64,000 nucleotides of DNA from JBQTII01 sp052387905 (GTDB taxonomy: Bacteria > Actinomycetota > Actinomycetes > Sporichthyales > Sporichthyaceae), in NCBI GenBank assembly GCA_052387905.1, contig JBQTIR010000036.1:75554-139553 (forward strand), written 5' to 3'. Under the pieces are notes generated by a model. The model was not told where the DNA came from. It searched no databases and worked only from the letters and a program-made list of their open reading frames with translations. Below, piece after piece: positions 53,101 to 61,052 of this stretch (positions are counted from its first letter, which is position 1; the number at the start of each line of letters is the position of its first letter). The position numbers and the translations under genes are program-made.

Positions 53101-53316
53101 TTACAAGGCTGTATTTCCGCAGCCCAATGCCCGTTTTGCGGGAATGTGGTCCACCGGATGTCCGGGTTCTTGCAGCTCTGTCATTTATTGCGGCTCACCG
53201 AATTCCATTCTTGTAATTCGGGCCTTTCCCTTGTTTGCTCGCCGCCTTCTCGGCTTTGATCACAGGAGTCACATCAATAACTTTCGTCACTTCATTCACA
53301 GGAGAGAGTCGCGGTC
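53101..53316. other. AT-rich leader upstream of the amidase gene
   Basis: This 216-base gap is visibly less GC-rich than its surroundings. It has two copies of TCACAGGAG (53260-53268 and 53297-53305), the second being the amidase ribosome site, and a possible promoter TTGATC/TAACTT (53256-53283). A 29-codon frame beginning at 53127 has no ribosome site. It could be a structured leader, but no known riboswitch was recognised. Confidence 0.45.
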
Positions 53317-54915
53317 ATGCGCCCTACCGGAGTCCTCCTCGTGCTGACCTTGGCAGCATCGACGGCGTCGGTCGCCGTGCCGGTCGTCGACTTCGGGCGC
53401 GGACCTGCGGCGCACGCGGTCAATCCGCGAATCATCGAGGTGGATCTCTCGCCGTCAGTGCTGAGCCAGCGCCGGCTCCCGGTATCGGTCAGTGGCGTGC
53501 GGACCGGCGCGGCGAAGGACGTGACCACGCGCCTGCTCAGCGCGGCGCAGACCGTACCCGACTTCTCGATGATCGGCCTGACCTGGGACTCCGTGGTCGC
53601 AGGAGCCGCCGGAGAGGTCGCCGGCGGGAAGGTGGCAGATGCCGACGGGTTCGACCTGAGCGTGCGCACGCGCAGCGCCGGTCGCTGGACGCCCTGGGCG
53701 GACCTGGAGACCCACGGTGACGCCCCGGACGCAGGCACCGCCGACGGCCTGGCCGAGAAGGTGGGCAGCGCACCGGTGTGGGTCGGGAACTCCGACGCCT
53801 TCCAGGTGCGGGTGGACCGGGTCAGTGCGCTACCCACCGGTCTGCGGGCGATGCTCATCGACCCGGGCTCCTCGGCCGCGGACGCTGCAGTTGGCCGGGT
53901 GCCCAAGGTGGCCTCGCAGGCACACGCGACGTTGGCGTGGCCGACCATCCACCGGCGCAAGGAGTGGGGCGCCAACGAGAAATTGCGTTCCTCCTCGCCG
54001 CGGTACACCCCGACCATTCAAGCCGCTTTCGTGCACCACACCGCGGGCACCAACAATTACTCACCGGCAGACGTGCCCAAGATCCTGCGCGGAATTCTTG
54101 CCTTCCACACCAAGGGCCGCGGCTGGTCCGACGTCGGCTACAACTTCATCGTCGACCGCTTCGGGCGCATCTGGGAAGGCCGCGCGGGCGGCGTCGAGCG
54201 GGCCGTCCTCGGCGCGCACACCGGGGGCTTCAACTCCGAGAGCTTCGGCATCTCAGTCCTCGGCGACTACCGCAAATTCCAGCCCAGCGCCGAAACCCTC
54301 GCCGCGATCTCGCGGATCATCGCGTGGAAGTTCGCGATGGCGGGCGACGGCTACTTCCTGGACCCGCTCAGCCGCGTCTCGCTGGTCTCGGCCGGCGGCG
54401 GAACTGCACGCTTCAAGGCCGGTCGCATCGCCGACTTCACCCGGGTCTCGGGCCACATCGATGCCGGCCGCACCGTCTGCCCGGGCAAGAACCTCTACAC
54501 CCAACTGCCCGCGATCCGCTCCATGGTGCGCACCATCCTGGAGAACGAGACGACCTACGGCGCTCCGTTGCCCCCCGGTGCGGTGGCCCCGCCCGCCGAC
54601 CCGGTGACCACATCCCAGACTCCCGCCCAGCCGCCCGCGCCAACCCCGGCGCAGCAGCCCGCCCCGGCAGCCGCCCCGAGCACGGCGCCCGCGCCCGCGG
54701 CGGAGCCGAGTACGGCGCCCGCCCCGGCGCCCGCCCCGGCGCCTGCACCGAGTGCAGCACCGGCGGCGACGCCGAGCACGGCGCCCGCGGCGAGTACGGC
54801 ACCCGGTGACCCGGCTGCGCCGGCGACCGAAGCCGAGGTCGTGCAGCCCGGACCCGCCAACGCCGCCGAGGCGAGCACGCCTGGGCAGCCCGCCGCCCCC
54901 GCGCCGCCTTCCTAG
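53317..54915 (+). CDS. Secreted PGRP-type N-acetylmuramoyl-L-alanine amidase
   Basis: 532-aa exported zinc amidase. Signal peptide MRPTGVLLVLTLAASTASVA; a spacer domain of beta character (about 35-190); a PGRP/Amidase_2 domain (about 205-400) with WPTIHRRKEWGA, zinc His in AAFVHHTAG, GYNFIVDRFGRIWEGRAGG, GAHTGGFNSESFGISVLGDY and SGHIDAGRTVCPGKNLY; then a 120-residue Pro/Ala/Ser/Thr tail with AP repeats that probably spans the wall. The His and Cys positions support catalysis. ATG with GGAGAG upstream. Stop lies in the 15-bp tandem repeat. Confidence 0.93.
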   Translation: MRPTGVLLVLTLAASTASVAVPVVDFGRGPAAHAVNPRIIEVDLSPSVLSQRRLPVSVSGVRTGAAKDVTTRLLSAAQTVPDFSMIGLTWDSVVAGAAGEVAGGKVADADGFDLSVRTRSAGRWTPWADLETHGDAPDAGTADGLAEKVGSAPVWVGNSDAFQVRVDRVSALPTGLRAMLIDPGSSAADAAVGRVPKVASQAHATLAWPTIHRRKEWGANEKLRSSSPRYTPTIQAAFVHHTAGTNNYSPADVPKILRGILAFHTKGRGWSDVGYNFIVDRFGRIWEGRAGGVERAVLGAHTGGFNSESFGISVLGDYRKFQPSAETLAAISRIIAWKFAMAGDGYFLDPLSRVSLVSAGGGTARFKAGRIADFTRVSGHIDAGRTVCPGKNLYTQLPAIRSMVRTILENETTYGAPLPPGAVAPPADPVTTSQTPAQPPAPTPAQQPAPAAAPSTAPAPAAEPSTAPAPAPAPAPAPSAAPAATPSTAPAASTAPGDPAAPATEAEVVQPGPANAAEASTPGQPAAPAPPS

Positions 54916-54952
54916 GCCTGGGCTTCCTAGGCCTGGGCTTCCTAGGCCTGGC
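54908..54952. repeat. 15-bp tandem repeat, three copies, spanning two gene ends
   Basis: CTTCCTAGGCCTGGG at 54908-54922, 54923-54937 and 54938-54952 (last base differs). Each unit contains CCTAGG. The amidase stop (54913-54915) lies in unit 1 and the stop of the convergent TIGR03089 gene (54942-54944) lies in unit 3. Confidence 0.9.
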
Positions 54953-55679
54953 CCAGCGTCCGGGTGACCCTCTCGGACTCGACGCGGCGACCGAGTGCTG
55001 CCGGATCCGTGTTGCGGCACAGCACGACCGAGGCACCGGTCACCAGCGGCACGAGCAGCCCCGCGAGCAGCCCCGCCGGGGTGGAGAGGTCCTCGGTGAC
55101 CAGCAACCGGTCCCCGGACCCGACACCCCACTCGGTGGCAGCGGCCTGCGCAGCGGCGATCAGTTCGGTGCCGGTCGCGGTCTCACCCCCGCGCACCAGC
55201 GCCGCCTCGTCCCCGGTCAACGGCATCGGGGCCATGAACTGGTCCGGGTAGGCCGGGACCTCGGCCGCGTAGTCACCGAAACCGGCCGGCAGGTCCAGCG
55301 CCGGCTGCCCGAACGGTCGCATCGGCACCAGCAGCCGATGTCCGCCGCACGCCCGGGCGCGCTCCACCCCGGTGGGATCGGTGACGACGTGTTCGCAGTC
55401 GGCCGGGTCGGAGTCGGGGGCCGCGGCGACCCCGGCGGTCCAGCAGGCCAGGTACCAGATCACGCTCTGCCAGTGCGTGGGCAGCAGCAGGGCGATGCGG
55501 TCGCCAGGCTCGGCCTCGAGCTCCTCGACCAGCAGGTTCGCGGTCTTCGCGACCCAGTTGTCCGTCGTGGTGAAGGAGAGCTCGACCCGTTCACCGGTGG
55601 CGTCGTCGTAGAAGGTCACAAACGGCCGGCCGGGGTCCCGCCCGCCCGCCCTGGTCAGCAGCTGGGCCGGAGTTCGCAC
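54942..55679 (-). CDS. TIGR03089 family protein (AMP-binding-like)
   Basis: 245-aa protein related to the N-terminal part of AMP-forming acyl-CoA synthetases. RDPGRPFVTFYDDATGERVELSFTTTDNWVAKTANLL, the EPGDRIALLLPTHWQSVIWYLACWTAG stretch and SGDRLLVTEDLSTPAGLLAGLLVPLVTGASVVLCRN are present, but no adenylation signature or C-terminal domain follows, so catalysis is unlikely. The family is actinobacterial and uncharacterised, usually next to polymer genes. GTG 55679 sets VRTPAQLL at the N terminus. Confidence 0.85.
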   Translation of the reverse strand: MRTPAQLLTRAGGRDPGRPFVTFYDDATGERVELSFTTTDNWVAKTANLLVEELEAEPGDRIALLLPTHWQSVIWYLACWTAGVAAAPDSDPADCEHVVTDPTGVERARACGGHRLLVPMRPFGQPALDLPAGFGDYAAEVPAYPDQFMAPMPLTGDEAALVRGGETATGTELIAAAQAAATEWGVGSGDRLLVTEDLSTPAGLLAGLLVPLVTGASVVLCRNTDPAALGRRVESERVTRTLGQA

Positions 55680-55823
55680 GCAACTGACATTAGAGGTACG
55701 CCCGAAGGACGGCAGACCGAGACGGTTTCGACATCCTGGCTGGGTAGGCTCGGGGATGCGACGAGCCGCGCGGCTCGTCGCGCCGAACATCAGTACAGGC
55801 TCACGCTATTCAGGAGGCTCCCC

Positions 55824-56966
55824 GTGGCACCCCGAGTGCTCGTCGATGCCACTGCTGTTCCAGCGGACCGGGGGGGAGTCGGACGCTACATCGACGGACT
55901 GCTGCCTGCGCTCTCGGTCCTCGGCGCCGACCTGGGCATCGCGTGCCAGCGCGCTGACGCCGACCGCCTCTCCCGCCTCGCGCCCTACGCGACCGTGCTG
56001 CCCGCGCCCAGCAACGTGAGCCACCGCCAGGAACGACTGGCCTGGGAGCAGGAAGGCCTGCCGGCGCTCGCCGAACAGATCGCCGCCGACGTCATCCACT
56101 GCCCGTACTACACGATGCCGGCCACGACCTCGGTCCCGGTCGTCGTGACGATCCACGACGCGACGGTGTTCAGTCTGCCCGACGTGCACCAGGACGAGCG
56201 CGCCGAGTTCTACCGCACCGCGACCAAGTCCTCCATCGAGAAAGCGACGCGCTTCATCGTGCCTTCGCGGGCCACCCGCGACGAACTGGTGCGCATGCTC
56301 GACGCCGATCCGGAGAAGGTCGACGTGGCCTACCACGGCATCGACACCACGGTCTTCCGGCTGCCGACCGAGCTCGAGCGTGATCGGGTCGCGACTCGGC
56401 TGAGTCTGCGTGGGCAGGGCTACGTCGGCTCGTTGGGGGAGATGTCGCGCCGCAAGAACCTGCCCGAGCTCATCCGTGGCTGGGCCCTCGCCGCGGGCGA
56501 GATGGCCGAGCCGCCGGCCCTGGTGCTCGCCGGGTCGGCGACCGCGGACTCCCAGATCCTCGACGCCGTCGCTGCCGTCCCGGAGCGGCTGCGGCTGATC
56601 CGGCCGGGTTACCTGCGTGCTGCGGACCTACCCGGATTCATGGGCGGCGCAACGGTGATGGCGTTCCCCAGCCGCTCGGAGGGCTTCGGGTTCCCGACCC
56701 TGGAGGCGATGGCCTGCGGTGCGGCGGTGCTGATCGCGCGTCGGCTCTCGCTGCCTGAGGTCGGCGGCGAGGCGGCGGCCTACACCGAACCGGACGCGGA
56801 GTCGATCGCCCGCAACCTCACCCGCCTGCTCGCGGACCCGGAGCGGCGGCGCTCGCTCTCGAGCGCGGCACACGCCCGCTCGCAGCTGTTCACCTGGGCT
56901 GCCTCGGCCGAGATCCACATGCAGACCTATCGCCGCGCGGCCGCCACGGTCGCCAGCAGCAACTAG
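55824..56966 (+). CDS. Family 4 (mannosyltransferase-like) glycosyltransferase
   Basis: 380-aa GT-B enzyme. VLVDATAVPADRGGVGRYIDG at the start, HDATVFSLPDVH, PSRATRDELVRM, the loop GSLGEMSRRKNLPELIRGW and the EX7E motif in SEGFGFPTLEAMACGAAVL are typical of GT4 mannosyl/rhamnosyltransferases. GTG 55824 follows CAGGAGG. Forms an operon with the nucleotidyltransferase three bases downstream, which may supply its GDP-mannose. Confidence 0.93.
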   Translation: MAPRVLVDATAVPADRGGVGRYIDGLLPALSVLGADLGIACQRADADRLSRLAPYATVLPAPSNVSHRQERLAWEQEGLPALAEQIAADVIHCPYYTMPATTSVPVVVTIHDATVFSLPDVHQDERAEFYRTATKSSIEKATRFIVPSRATRDELVRMLDADPEKVDVAYHGIDTTVFRLPTELERDRVATRLSLRGQGYVGSLGEMSRRKNLPELIRGWALAAGEMAEPPALVLAGSATADSQILDAVAAVPERLRLIRPGYLRAADLPGFMGGATVMAFPSRSEGFGFPTLEAMACGAAVLIARRLSLPEVGGEAAAYTEPDAESIARNLTRLLADPERRRSLSSAAHARSQLFTWAASAEIHMQTYRRAAATVASSN

Positions 56967-56969
56967 GGC

Positions 56970-58100
56970 GTGTCCATCCCTGCGCCCGTGGCTGGCTCAC
57001 GTTCCTCGCTCGTTCCTCGCTCGCTCGCGTCGCCGGCGGAAGCGGTCATCCTGGTCGGTGGCCAGGGCTCTCGGCTTCGCCCGTTGACCCTGACCACACC
57101 CAAGCCGATGCTGCCGTGCGCCGGGGTGCCGTTCCTGACCCACCAACTCCTGCGCCTGCGTGCGGCAGGGGTCCTGCACGTCGTCCTGGCCACCTCGTAT
57201 CGCGCCGAGGTGTTCGCCGAGTACTACGGCGACGGGGCCGAGCTGGGCCTGGAGTTGGAGTACGTGACCGAGACCGAGCCGCTGGGCACCGGGGGTGGGA
57301 TCCGCAACGTCGCCCAGCATCTGACGGGAAGTCAGGACGATGCGGTGATCGTGCTCAACGGCGATGTGCTGTCCGGGCACGACCTGGGTGCCCAGCTCGA
57401 CGTCCACGCCCGCACCGACGCCGCGGTGACGCTGCACCTGGTCAAAGTGGCCGATCCGAGGGCCTTCGGTGCGGTACCCACCGATCCCGACGGGCGGGTG
57501 ACGGCCTTCTGCGAGAAGGATCCGCATCCGGTCACCGACCAGGTCAACGCCGGGTGTTACGTCTTCCGCCGCGCCGTCATCGACGCGATCCCGGCCGGGC
57601 GCGTGGTGTCGGTCGAGCGCGAGACCTTCCCGGGTCTGCTCGCCGCCGGCATCCGGGTCCAGGGACACCGCGAGGACGCCTACTGGCTCGATCTCGGGAC
57701 CCCGCAGACGTTCATCCAGGGGTCGGTGGACCTGGTGCGCGGGGTGCTCGCCTCGCCCGCGGTCCGTGATCCCGGGCCCTGCCTGATCGGTGCGGATGCG
57801 CTGGTCGCCGCGGACGCAGCGATCGACGGCGGCACGTCCGTCGGGTCCCGCGCGGTGATCGGGGCCGGCGCCGTGGTGCAGGGCAGCGTGCTCTTCGACG
57901 ACGTCTGGGTCGGGGCCGGCGCCGTGGTCCGCGACAGCGTCCTCGGGGCCGGTGCGCGGGTGGGGGAGCGCTGCGTCGTCACCGGCGCCGTGCTCGGCGA
58001 CGGCGCCCTGCTGGGTGCGGACAACGAACTCGCCGCCGGGGCGCGGCTGTGGACGAATGCGGTGCTGCCCGAAGGCGCGCTGCGGTTCTCGGGCGGTTGA
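56970..58100 (+). CDS. Mannose-1-phosphate guanylyltransferase-like nucleotidyltransferase
   Basis: 376-aa sugar-nucleotide pyrophosphorylase: AVILVGGQGSRLRPLTLTTPKPMLP, EPLGTGGGIRNVA, NGDVLSGHD, YWLDLGTPQTFIQ and a C-terminal left-handed beta-helix (GSRAVIGAGAVVQGSVLFDDVWVGAGAVV). Most like GDP-mannose pyrophosphorylases, but the base is not proven. The N-terminal 22 residues (SIPAPVAGSRSSLVPRSLAS) are encoded by a GTTCCTCGCTC repeat and look like an added extension; no closer start codon exists. GTG start. Confidence 0.88.
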   Translation: MSIPAPVAGSRSSLVPRSLASPAEAVILVGGQGSRLRPLTLTTPKPMLPCAGVPFLTHQLLRLRAAGVLHVVLATSYRAEVFAEYYGDGAELGLELEYVTETEPLGTGGGIRNVAQHLTGSQDDAVIVLNGDVLSGHDLGAQLDVHARTDAAVTLHLVKVADPRAFGAVPTDPDGRVTAFCEKDPHPVTDQVNAGCYVFRRAVIDAIPAGRVVSVERETFPGLLAAGIRVQGHREDAYWLDLGTPQTFIQGSVDLVRGVLASPAVRDPGPCLIGADALVAADAAIDGGTSVGSRAVIGAGAVVQGSVLFDDVWVGAGAVVRDSVLGAGARVGERCVVTGAVLGDGALLGADNELAAGARLWTNAVLPEGALRFSGG

Positions 58101-58147
58101 TGGTGGGCAGAGATTCGTTACTTGGCTGTCACCGGTGTCATCGCATA

Positions 58148-58540
58148 ATGCAGGGCGCCGTGCTCGTGAATGGCGTCGTTTGGACTGCCGTCGTCCTAAG
58201 CGGATGTTCCAGCGATCCTGAACTAGGCCTGGACACATCTCAGCCTAGTTCTCGGCTCGCGCCCTCACCTACGAGCGCGCTTCAAGCCGAGATAGTGGAT
58301 GGGCGGGCCTGTTTCTGGGTGGATCAGGCAGACGGGACGAGTGTTTCGCTGGTTTGGCCTGAAGGTTCGGTCGACAAGAATGACCCTCTGAGGGTCGAGG
58401 CCCCTGACGGGCAGATCTCGTTCAAGGTTGGGGAGACGGTCTCAGGACTGTCCGGATCACCGAACAGCTCTGCCGGCTGCCACCCAAACACCTCGCGTTT
58501 CATCCTTGGCGAGCTTTCTTCGGCTGAGCTTGCATCGTGA
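58148..58540 (+). CDS. Small lipoprotein of unknown function
   Basis: 130-aa exported protein. Signal peptide MQGAVLVNGVVWTAVVLSGC ends in the lipobox LSGC with lipidated Cys20, followed by a Ser/Pro-rich linker (SSDPELGLDTSQPSSRLAPSPTS) and a beta-rich domain with two Cys (ACFWVD, AGCHPN) that may pair. GC and codon use are clearly lower than in the neighbours, so recent transfer is likely. The n-region lacks Lys/Arg; a longer start with the basic residues HRCHR upstream is possible (GTG 58103). Confidence 0.7.
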   Translation: MQGAVLVNGVVWTAVVLSGCSSDPELGLDTSQPSSRLAPSPTSALQAEIVDGRACFWVDQADGTSVSLVWPEGSVDKNDPLRVEAPDGQISFKVGETVSGLSGSPNSSAGCHPNTSRFILGELSSAELAS

Positions 58541-58724
58541 GCCTGAGCTGAGTTCCGGCTGTTATACTAGTTGGCGAACCCGGCATTACCAACACGGGTA
58601 GGCCGCTAAGGCGCGATGCGGCCCTCGCCTTCGACGGCGAGCTTCACTGGGCTGCGCGGGCGGGTCTTGTCCAAGCACGAGCATGCGTACCGCGCGCACC
58701 TCTTGCGCTCGCGTCTAACGCGCC
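58541..58724. other. Low-GC intergenic patch
   Basis: 184 bases with lower GC than average, containing a -10-like TATACT and small pairing elements (ACCCG/CGGGT and GTTGG/CCAAC around 58571-58600) that could fold. No protein frame or RNA family was recognised. It may be the edge of a small transferred segment that includes the lipoprotein gene. Confidence 0.4.
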
Positions 58725-59303
58725 TCAACGTGTCGCGGTGCGGGCGCGCTTCTTCTTCAGGTCCTGCACCGACCACGCGATCGTCGCCAGGGCCAGCACC
58801 CCGCCGCCGGCCAGGAATCCCCCGCTCGTCCAACTGCTGAAGGGCAGGTCCTCATTGCTCGCCCAGTACAGGCCGCCGACGATCATGGCCAGGGCGGAGA
58901 TCACGGACAGCGTGGTGCTCCAGCGGTTCCCGGCAGCGGCGTGCGCGGCGTCGATGACCTTGTCGCGGATCTTGTCGAGGAGTCGGTCGGCCCACTCGTA
59001 CTCCTTGCTGAGCACCCATAGGCCCAGTACGACCACCAGCCAGCCGGGACCGGGCAGCGGGATCATGGCGATCCCGGCCAACGTGATCAGGCCGCCGAGC
59101 AGGGTGATGCCGATCTTGCGCAGCAGCAGGATCGTGCGCCGACGTTTCCGGGCCTCGGCCACGGCGGCCGACTCGCGGGTCCCCGCGGGCGGCCGCTCCA
59201 GGTGCTCGTCCTGTTCGCCGGCGATGATCGCGGCGACCCGCACGAGCTCCTCGGGTGAGGCTTCCTCGGCGGGGATCTCGGGCTTGTCGTGGGAGCGGCT
59301 CAC
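58725..59303 (-). CDS. TIGR02611 family membrane protein
   Basis: 192-aa actinobacterial membrane protein. After a charged N terminus come three helices: KIGITLLGGLITLAGIAMIPLPGPGWLVVVLGLWVL (with the PGPGWL signature), TLSVISALAMIVGGLYWA and SGGFLAGGGVLALATIAWSVQD, ending in KKKRARTATR. Function unknown. GTG 59303 used; TTG 59312 is possible. Downstream of the DUF3105 pair on the same strand. Confidence 0.85.
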   Translation of the reverse strand: MSRSHDKPEIPAEEASPEELVRVAAIIAGEQDEHLERPPAGTRESAAVAEARKRRRTILLLRKIGITLLGGLITLAGIAMIPLPGPGWLVVVLGLWVLSKEYEWADRLLDKIRDKVIDAAHAAAGNRWSTTLSVISALAMIVGGLYWASNEDLPFSSWTSGGFLAGGGVLALATIAWSVQDLKKKRARTATR

Positions 59304-59318
59304 CGCACCCAATCTAGC

Positions 59319-60116
59319 TCAGCGGATGTTGCGCTCGGGTGCGTCGGTGGCCGGGTACTTGGTCATGAAGTCCTCGACCGCCTGACCGGAGGTGCGCTCG
59401 CAGAAGAGGCGGTGCCCGAAGGAGTCTCCGTCCGGGTCGGGTTCGCCGTCCTCGTTCTGCGGACCGCTCCAGTGCGTGAGGGCGACGCGCATGCCGTCCG
59501 GGAACTCGCCGTAGGCGGTGTCCCACGGGGTGGCAATGAACAACTGGAACGCGGCGTCGTCACGCAGGCGCAGCGACATGTCCTCGATCTCGGACAGCTC
59601 CGACTTCGGCAGGGTGGCGTCGTACCAGAGGATCGTGTAGCCGTGCTCCATGTTGTGCACGAGGTTCTCGACCGGCTGCGCGTCCTTGTCGGTGAAGAAC
59701 GGTCGCGCCTGGAAGGAGACCGGGTTCTCGTAGTGCTTGCCTGAACTCGGCGGGATGAACTTGTAGTCCCCGCGCTGGCCCACGCGGATGTGATCCTGGA
59801 TGCCGGTGGTGGGGTCCTGGGTGATCGGGTCACAGCCGGCCTCGGCCAGCGGCACGCCGAAGGATGCGATGGAGCGCTTGAGCGGGTCGTTGAGCTTGCC
59901 GTCGATCCAGTTGTAGGCGGGCTTGGCGAAGAACGCCCCGGTGCCGATCAGCACCAGGGACATGAAGGCGACGGACCGCAGACGGTCCTTGCGCTTCTTG
60001 GCCTTGCGCAGCTCGTCGATACGAGCACGGCGGTCATACGCCGCCTGCGCGCCGCGCGCCGGCGGCACGCCCTCGGTCTCGACGACCTCAATCTCACCCT
60101 TGTTGCGTCGTGCCAC
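59319..60116 (-). CDS. DUF3105 family protein, copy 1
   Basis: 265-aa protein with a basic cytosolic N terminus (RRARIDELRKAKKRKDRL), one membrane helix (SVAFMSLVLIGTGAFFAKPAY) and a DUF3105 extracytoplasmic domain: CDPITQDPTTGIQDHI, YENPVSFQARPFF, VENLVHNMEHGYTILWYD (metal-like HNMEHG motif) and THWSGPQNE. Ends in APERNIR. The domain is common in actinobacteria next to copper or oxidase genes; the reaction is unknown. Tandem duplicate of the next gene. Confidence 0.85.
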   Translation of the reverse strand: MARRNKGEIEVVETEGVPPARGAQAAYDRRARIDELRKAKKRKDRLRSVAFMSLVLIGTGAFFAKPAYNWIDGKLNDPLKRSIASFGVPLAEAGCDPITQDPTTGIQDHIRVGQRGDYKFIPPSSGKHYENPVSFQARPFFTDKDAQPVENLVHNMEHGYTILWYDATLPKSELSEIEDMSLRLRDDAAFQLFIATPWDTAYGEFPDGMRVALTHWSGPQNEDGEPDPDGDSFGHRLFCERTSGQAVEDFMTKYPATDAPERNIR

Positions 60117-60256
60117 GATCGCCTCCCCCGGCGTGGAAGGGCACTCACCCGCACCCCAACCCCCTTACCGTACGGGGCCAGGTCGCCGGGATCGGCGGAA
60201 CGCGCCGAGAGTGGACCGTCCGGACGATGACCGGGCTGGGCCGCTCGGCCGATCCG

Positions 60257-60300
60257 GACTCAGGGGAGGTGTGACTCACGGGAGGTGTGACTCAGGGGAT
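60257..60300. repeat. 16-bp tandem repeat, 2.7 copies, spanning a gene end
   Basis: GACTCAGGGGAGGTGT at 60257-60272, GACTCACGGGAGGTGT at 60273-60288, and a partial third copy from 60289. The stop of the second DUF3105 gene (60292-60294) lies in the third copy, and copies 1 and 2 contain the same TCA. Confidence 0.85.
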
Positions 60301-61005
60301 GTTGGGCTCGGGCGCGTCGGAGGCCGGGTAGTTGGCCATGAACGTCTGCAGTGCCTCGCCGGAGACGTTCTTGCAGTACTGGCGGTAGCCCTGCGTGGCG
60401 CCCCAGTGGGTGAAGGCGACGTTCTTGCCGGCCGGGAAGGCGCCACGGCTGACGTCCCACGGCGCGGCGATGATCTGCAGGGTGTCCAGATCATCGCGCA
60501 GCCGGGAGGTGAGCTCCTTGAGGTCGTCCAGCTCGCCCTGCGGCGTGGTGGGCAGGTACCAGGCAATGGTGTACCCGTGCTCCAGGTTGTGCACGAGCTG
60601 CTCGATCCGCGGCCGGTCATCAGCGGTGTAGAACCCACGGGAGTTGATCGTCGCAGGCGCCCCGAAGTGGGCGCCGTAGGCCGGCGGGATCGTCTTGTAG
60701 TCGACGGTGACCTCCTCGCCGACGTGCTCGCCGGAGCCTTCGGGTGCGGGGTCGACCTGTACGACGTCGCAACCGGCAAGGCCGATCGGAATGCCGAGGC
60801 CGGTGATCGCCCGCTCCTCTTCCTTCTTCTCCTTGAGGATCTGCACCGTCGGGATGGCGATCAGCGCGCCGCCCACGAGCGTGGCGATCCCGATCACGAG
60901 GTAGGTCTTCTTGCGCTCGGCCGCCTTCTGCTGCTTCTTCAGCGCTTCGACTCGTGCCTTGCGATCTGCGCCGGTCGTGTCCGGCTGCTTCTTCTTGTTC
61001 GCCAC
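60292..61005 (-). CDS. DUF3105 family protein, copy 2
   Basis: 237-aa paralog: one membrane helix (TYLVIGIATLVGGALIAIPTV) and the DUF3105 domain with CDVVQVDPAPEGSGEHV, YGAHFGAPATINSRGFY, IEQLVHNLEHGYTIAWYL and THWGATQGYRQYC. The C terminus APEPNIP is like copy 1. The HNxEHG motif is kept in both, so both domains are probably functional. The two genes point the same way with a 176-base gap; this copy is transcribed first. Confidence 0.85.
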   Translation of the reverse strand: MANKKKQPDTTGADRKARVEALKKQQKAAERKKTYLVIGIATLVGGALIAIPTVQILKEKKEEERAITGLGIPIGLAGCDVVQVDPAPEGSGEHVGEEVTVDYKTIPPAYGAHFGAPATINSRGFYTADDRPRIEQLVHNLEHGYTIAWYLPTTPQGELDDLKELTSRLRDDLDTLQIIAAPWDVSRGAFPAGKNVAFTHWGATQGYRQYCKNVSGEALQTFMANYPASDAPEPNIP

Positions 61006-61052
61006 GGCGCGGAGTCTACGGATACCCCCTGTGGCTGGCAGACTCCGCCGCT

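Noticed and set aside
53127..53216. A 29-codon frame (MPVLRECGPPDVR...) upstream of the amidase, considered as a leader peptide
   Set aside because: No ribosome site and no regulatory codon run.
53101..53316. c-di-AMP (ydaO-type) riboswitch before the amidase gene
   Set aside because: Such riboswitches precede wall hydrolases in actinobacteria, but the conserved sequence blocks were not found here.
57001..57030. GTTCCTCGCTC repeats at the start of the guanylyltransferase gene, considered as a mobile repeat
   Set aside because: Only two short copies inside a coding N terminus; similar CTCGCT runs are common in high-GC genomes.
58541..58724. tRNA or tmRNA gene in the low-GC patch
   Set aside because: No cloverleaf, T-loop GGTTCRA or CCA end could be formed.
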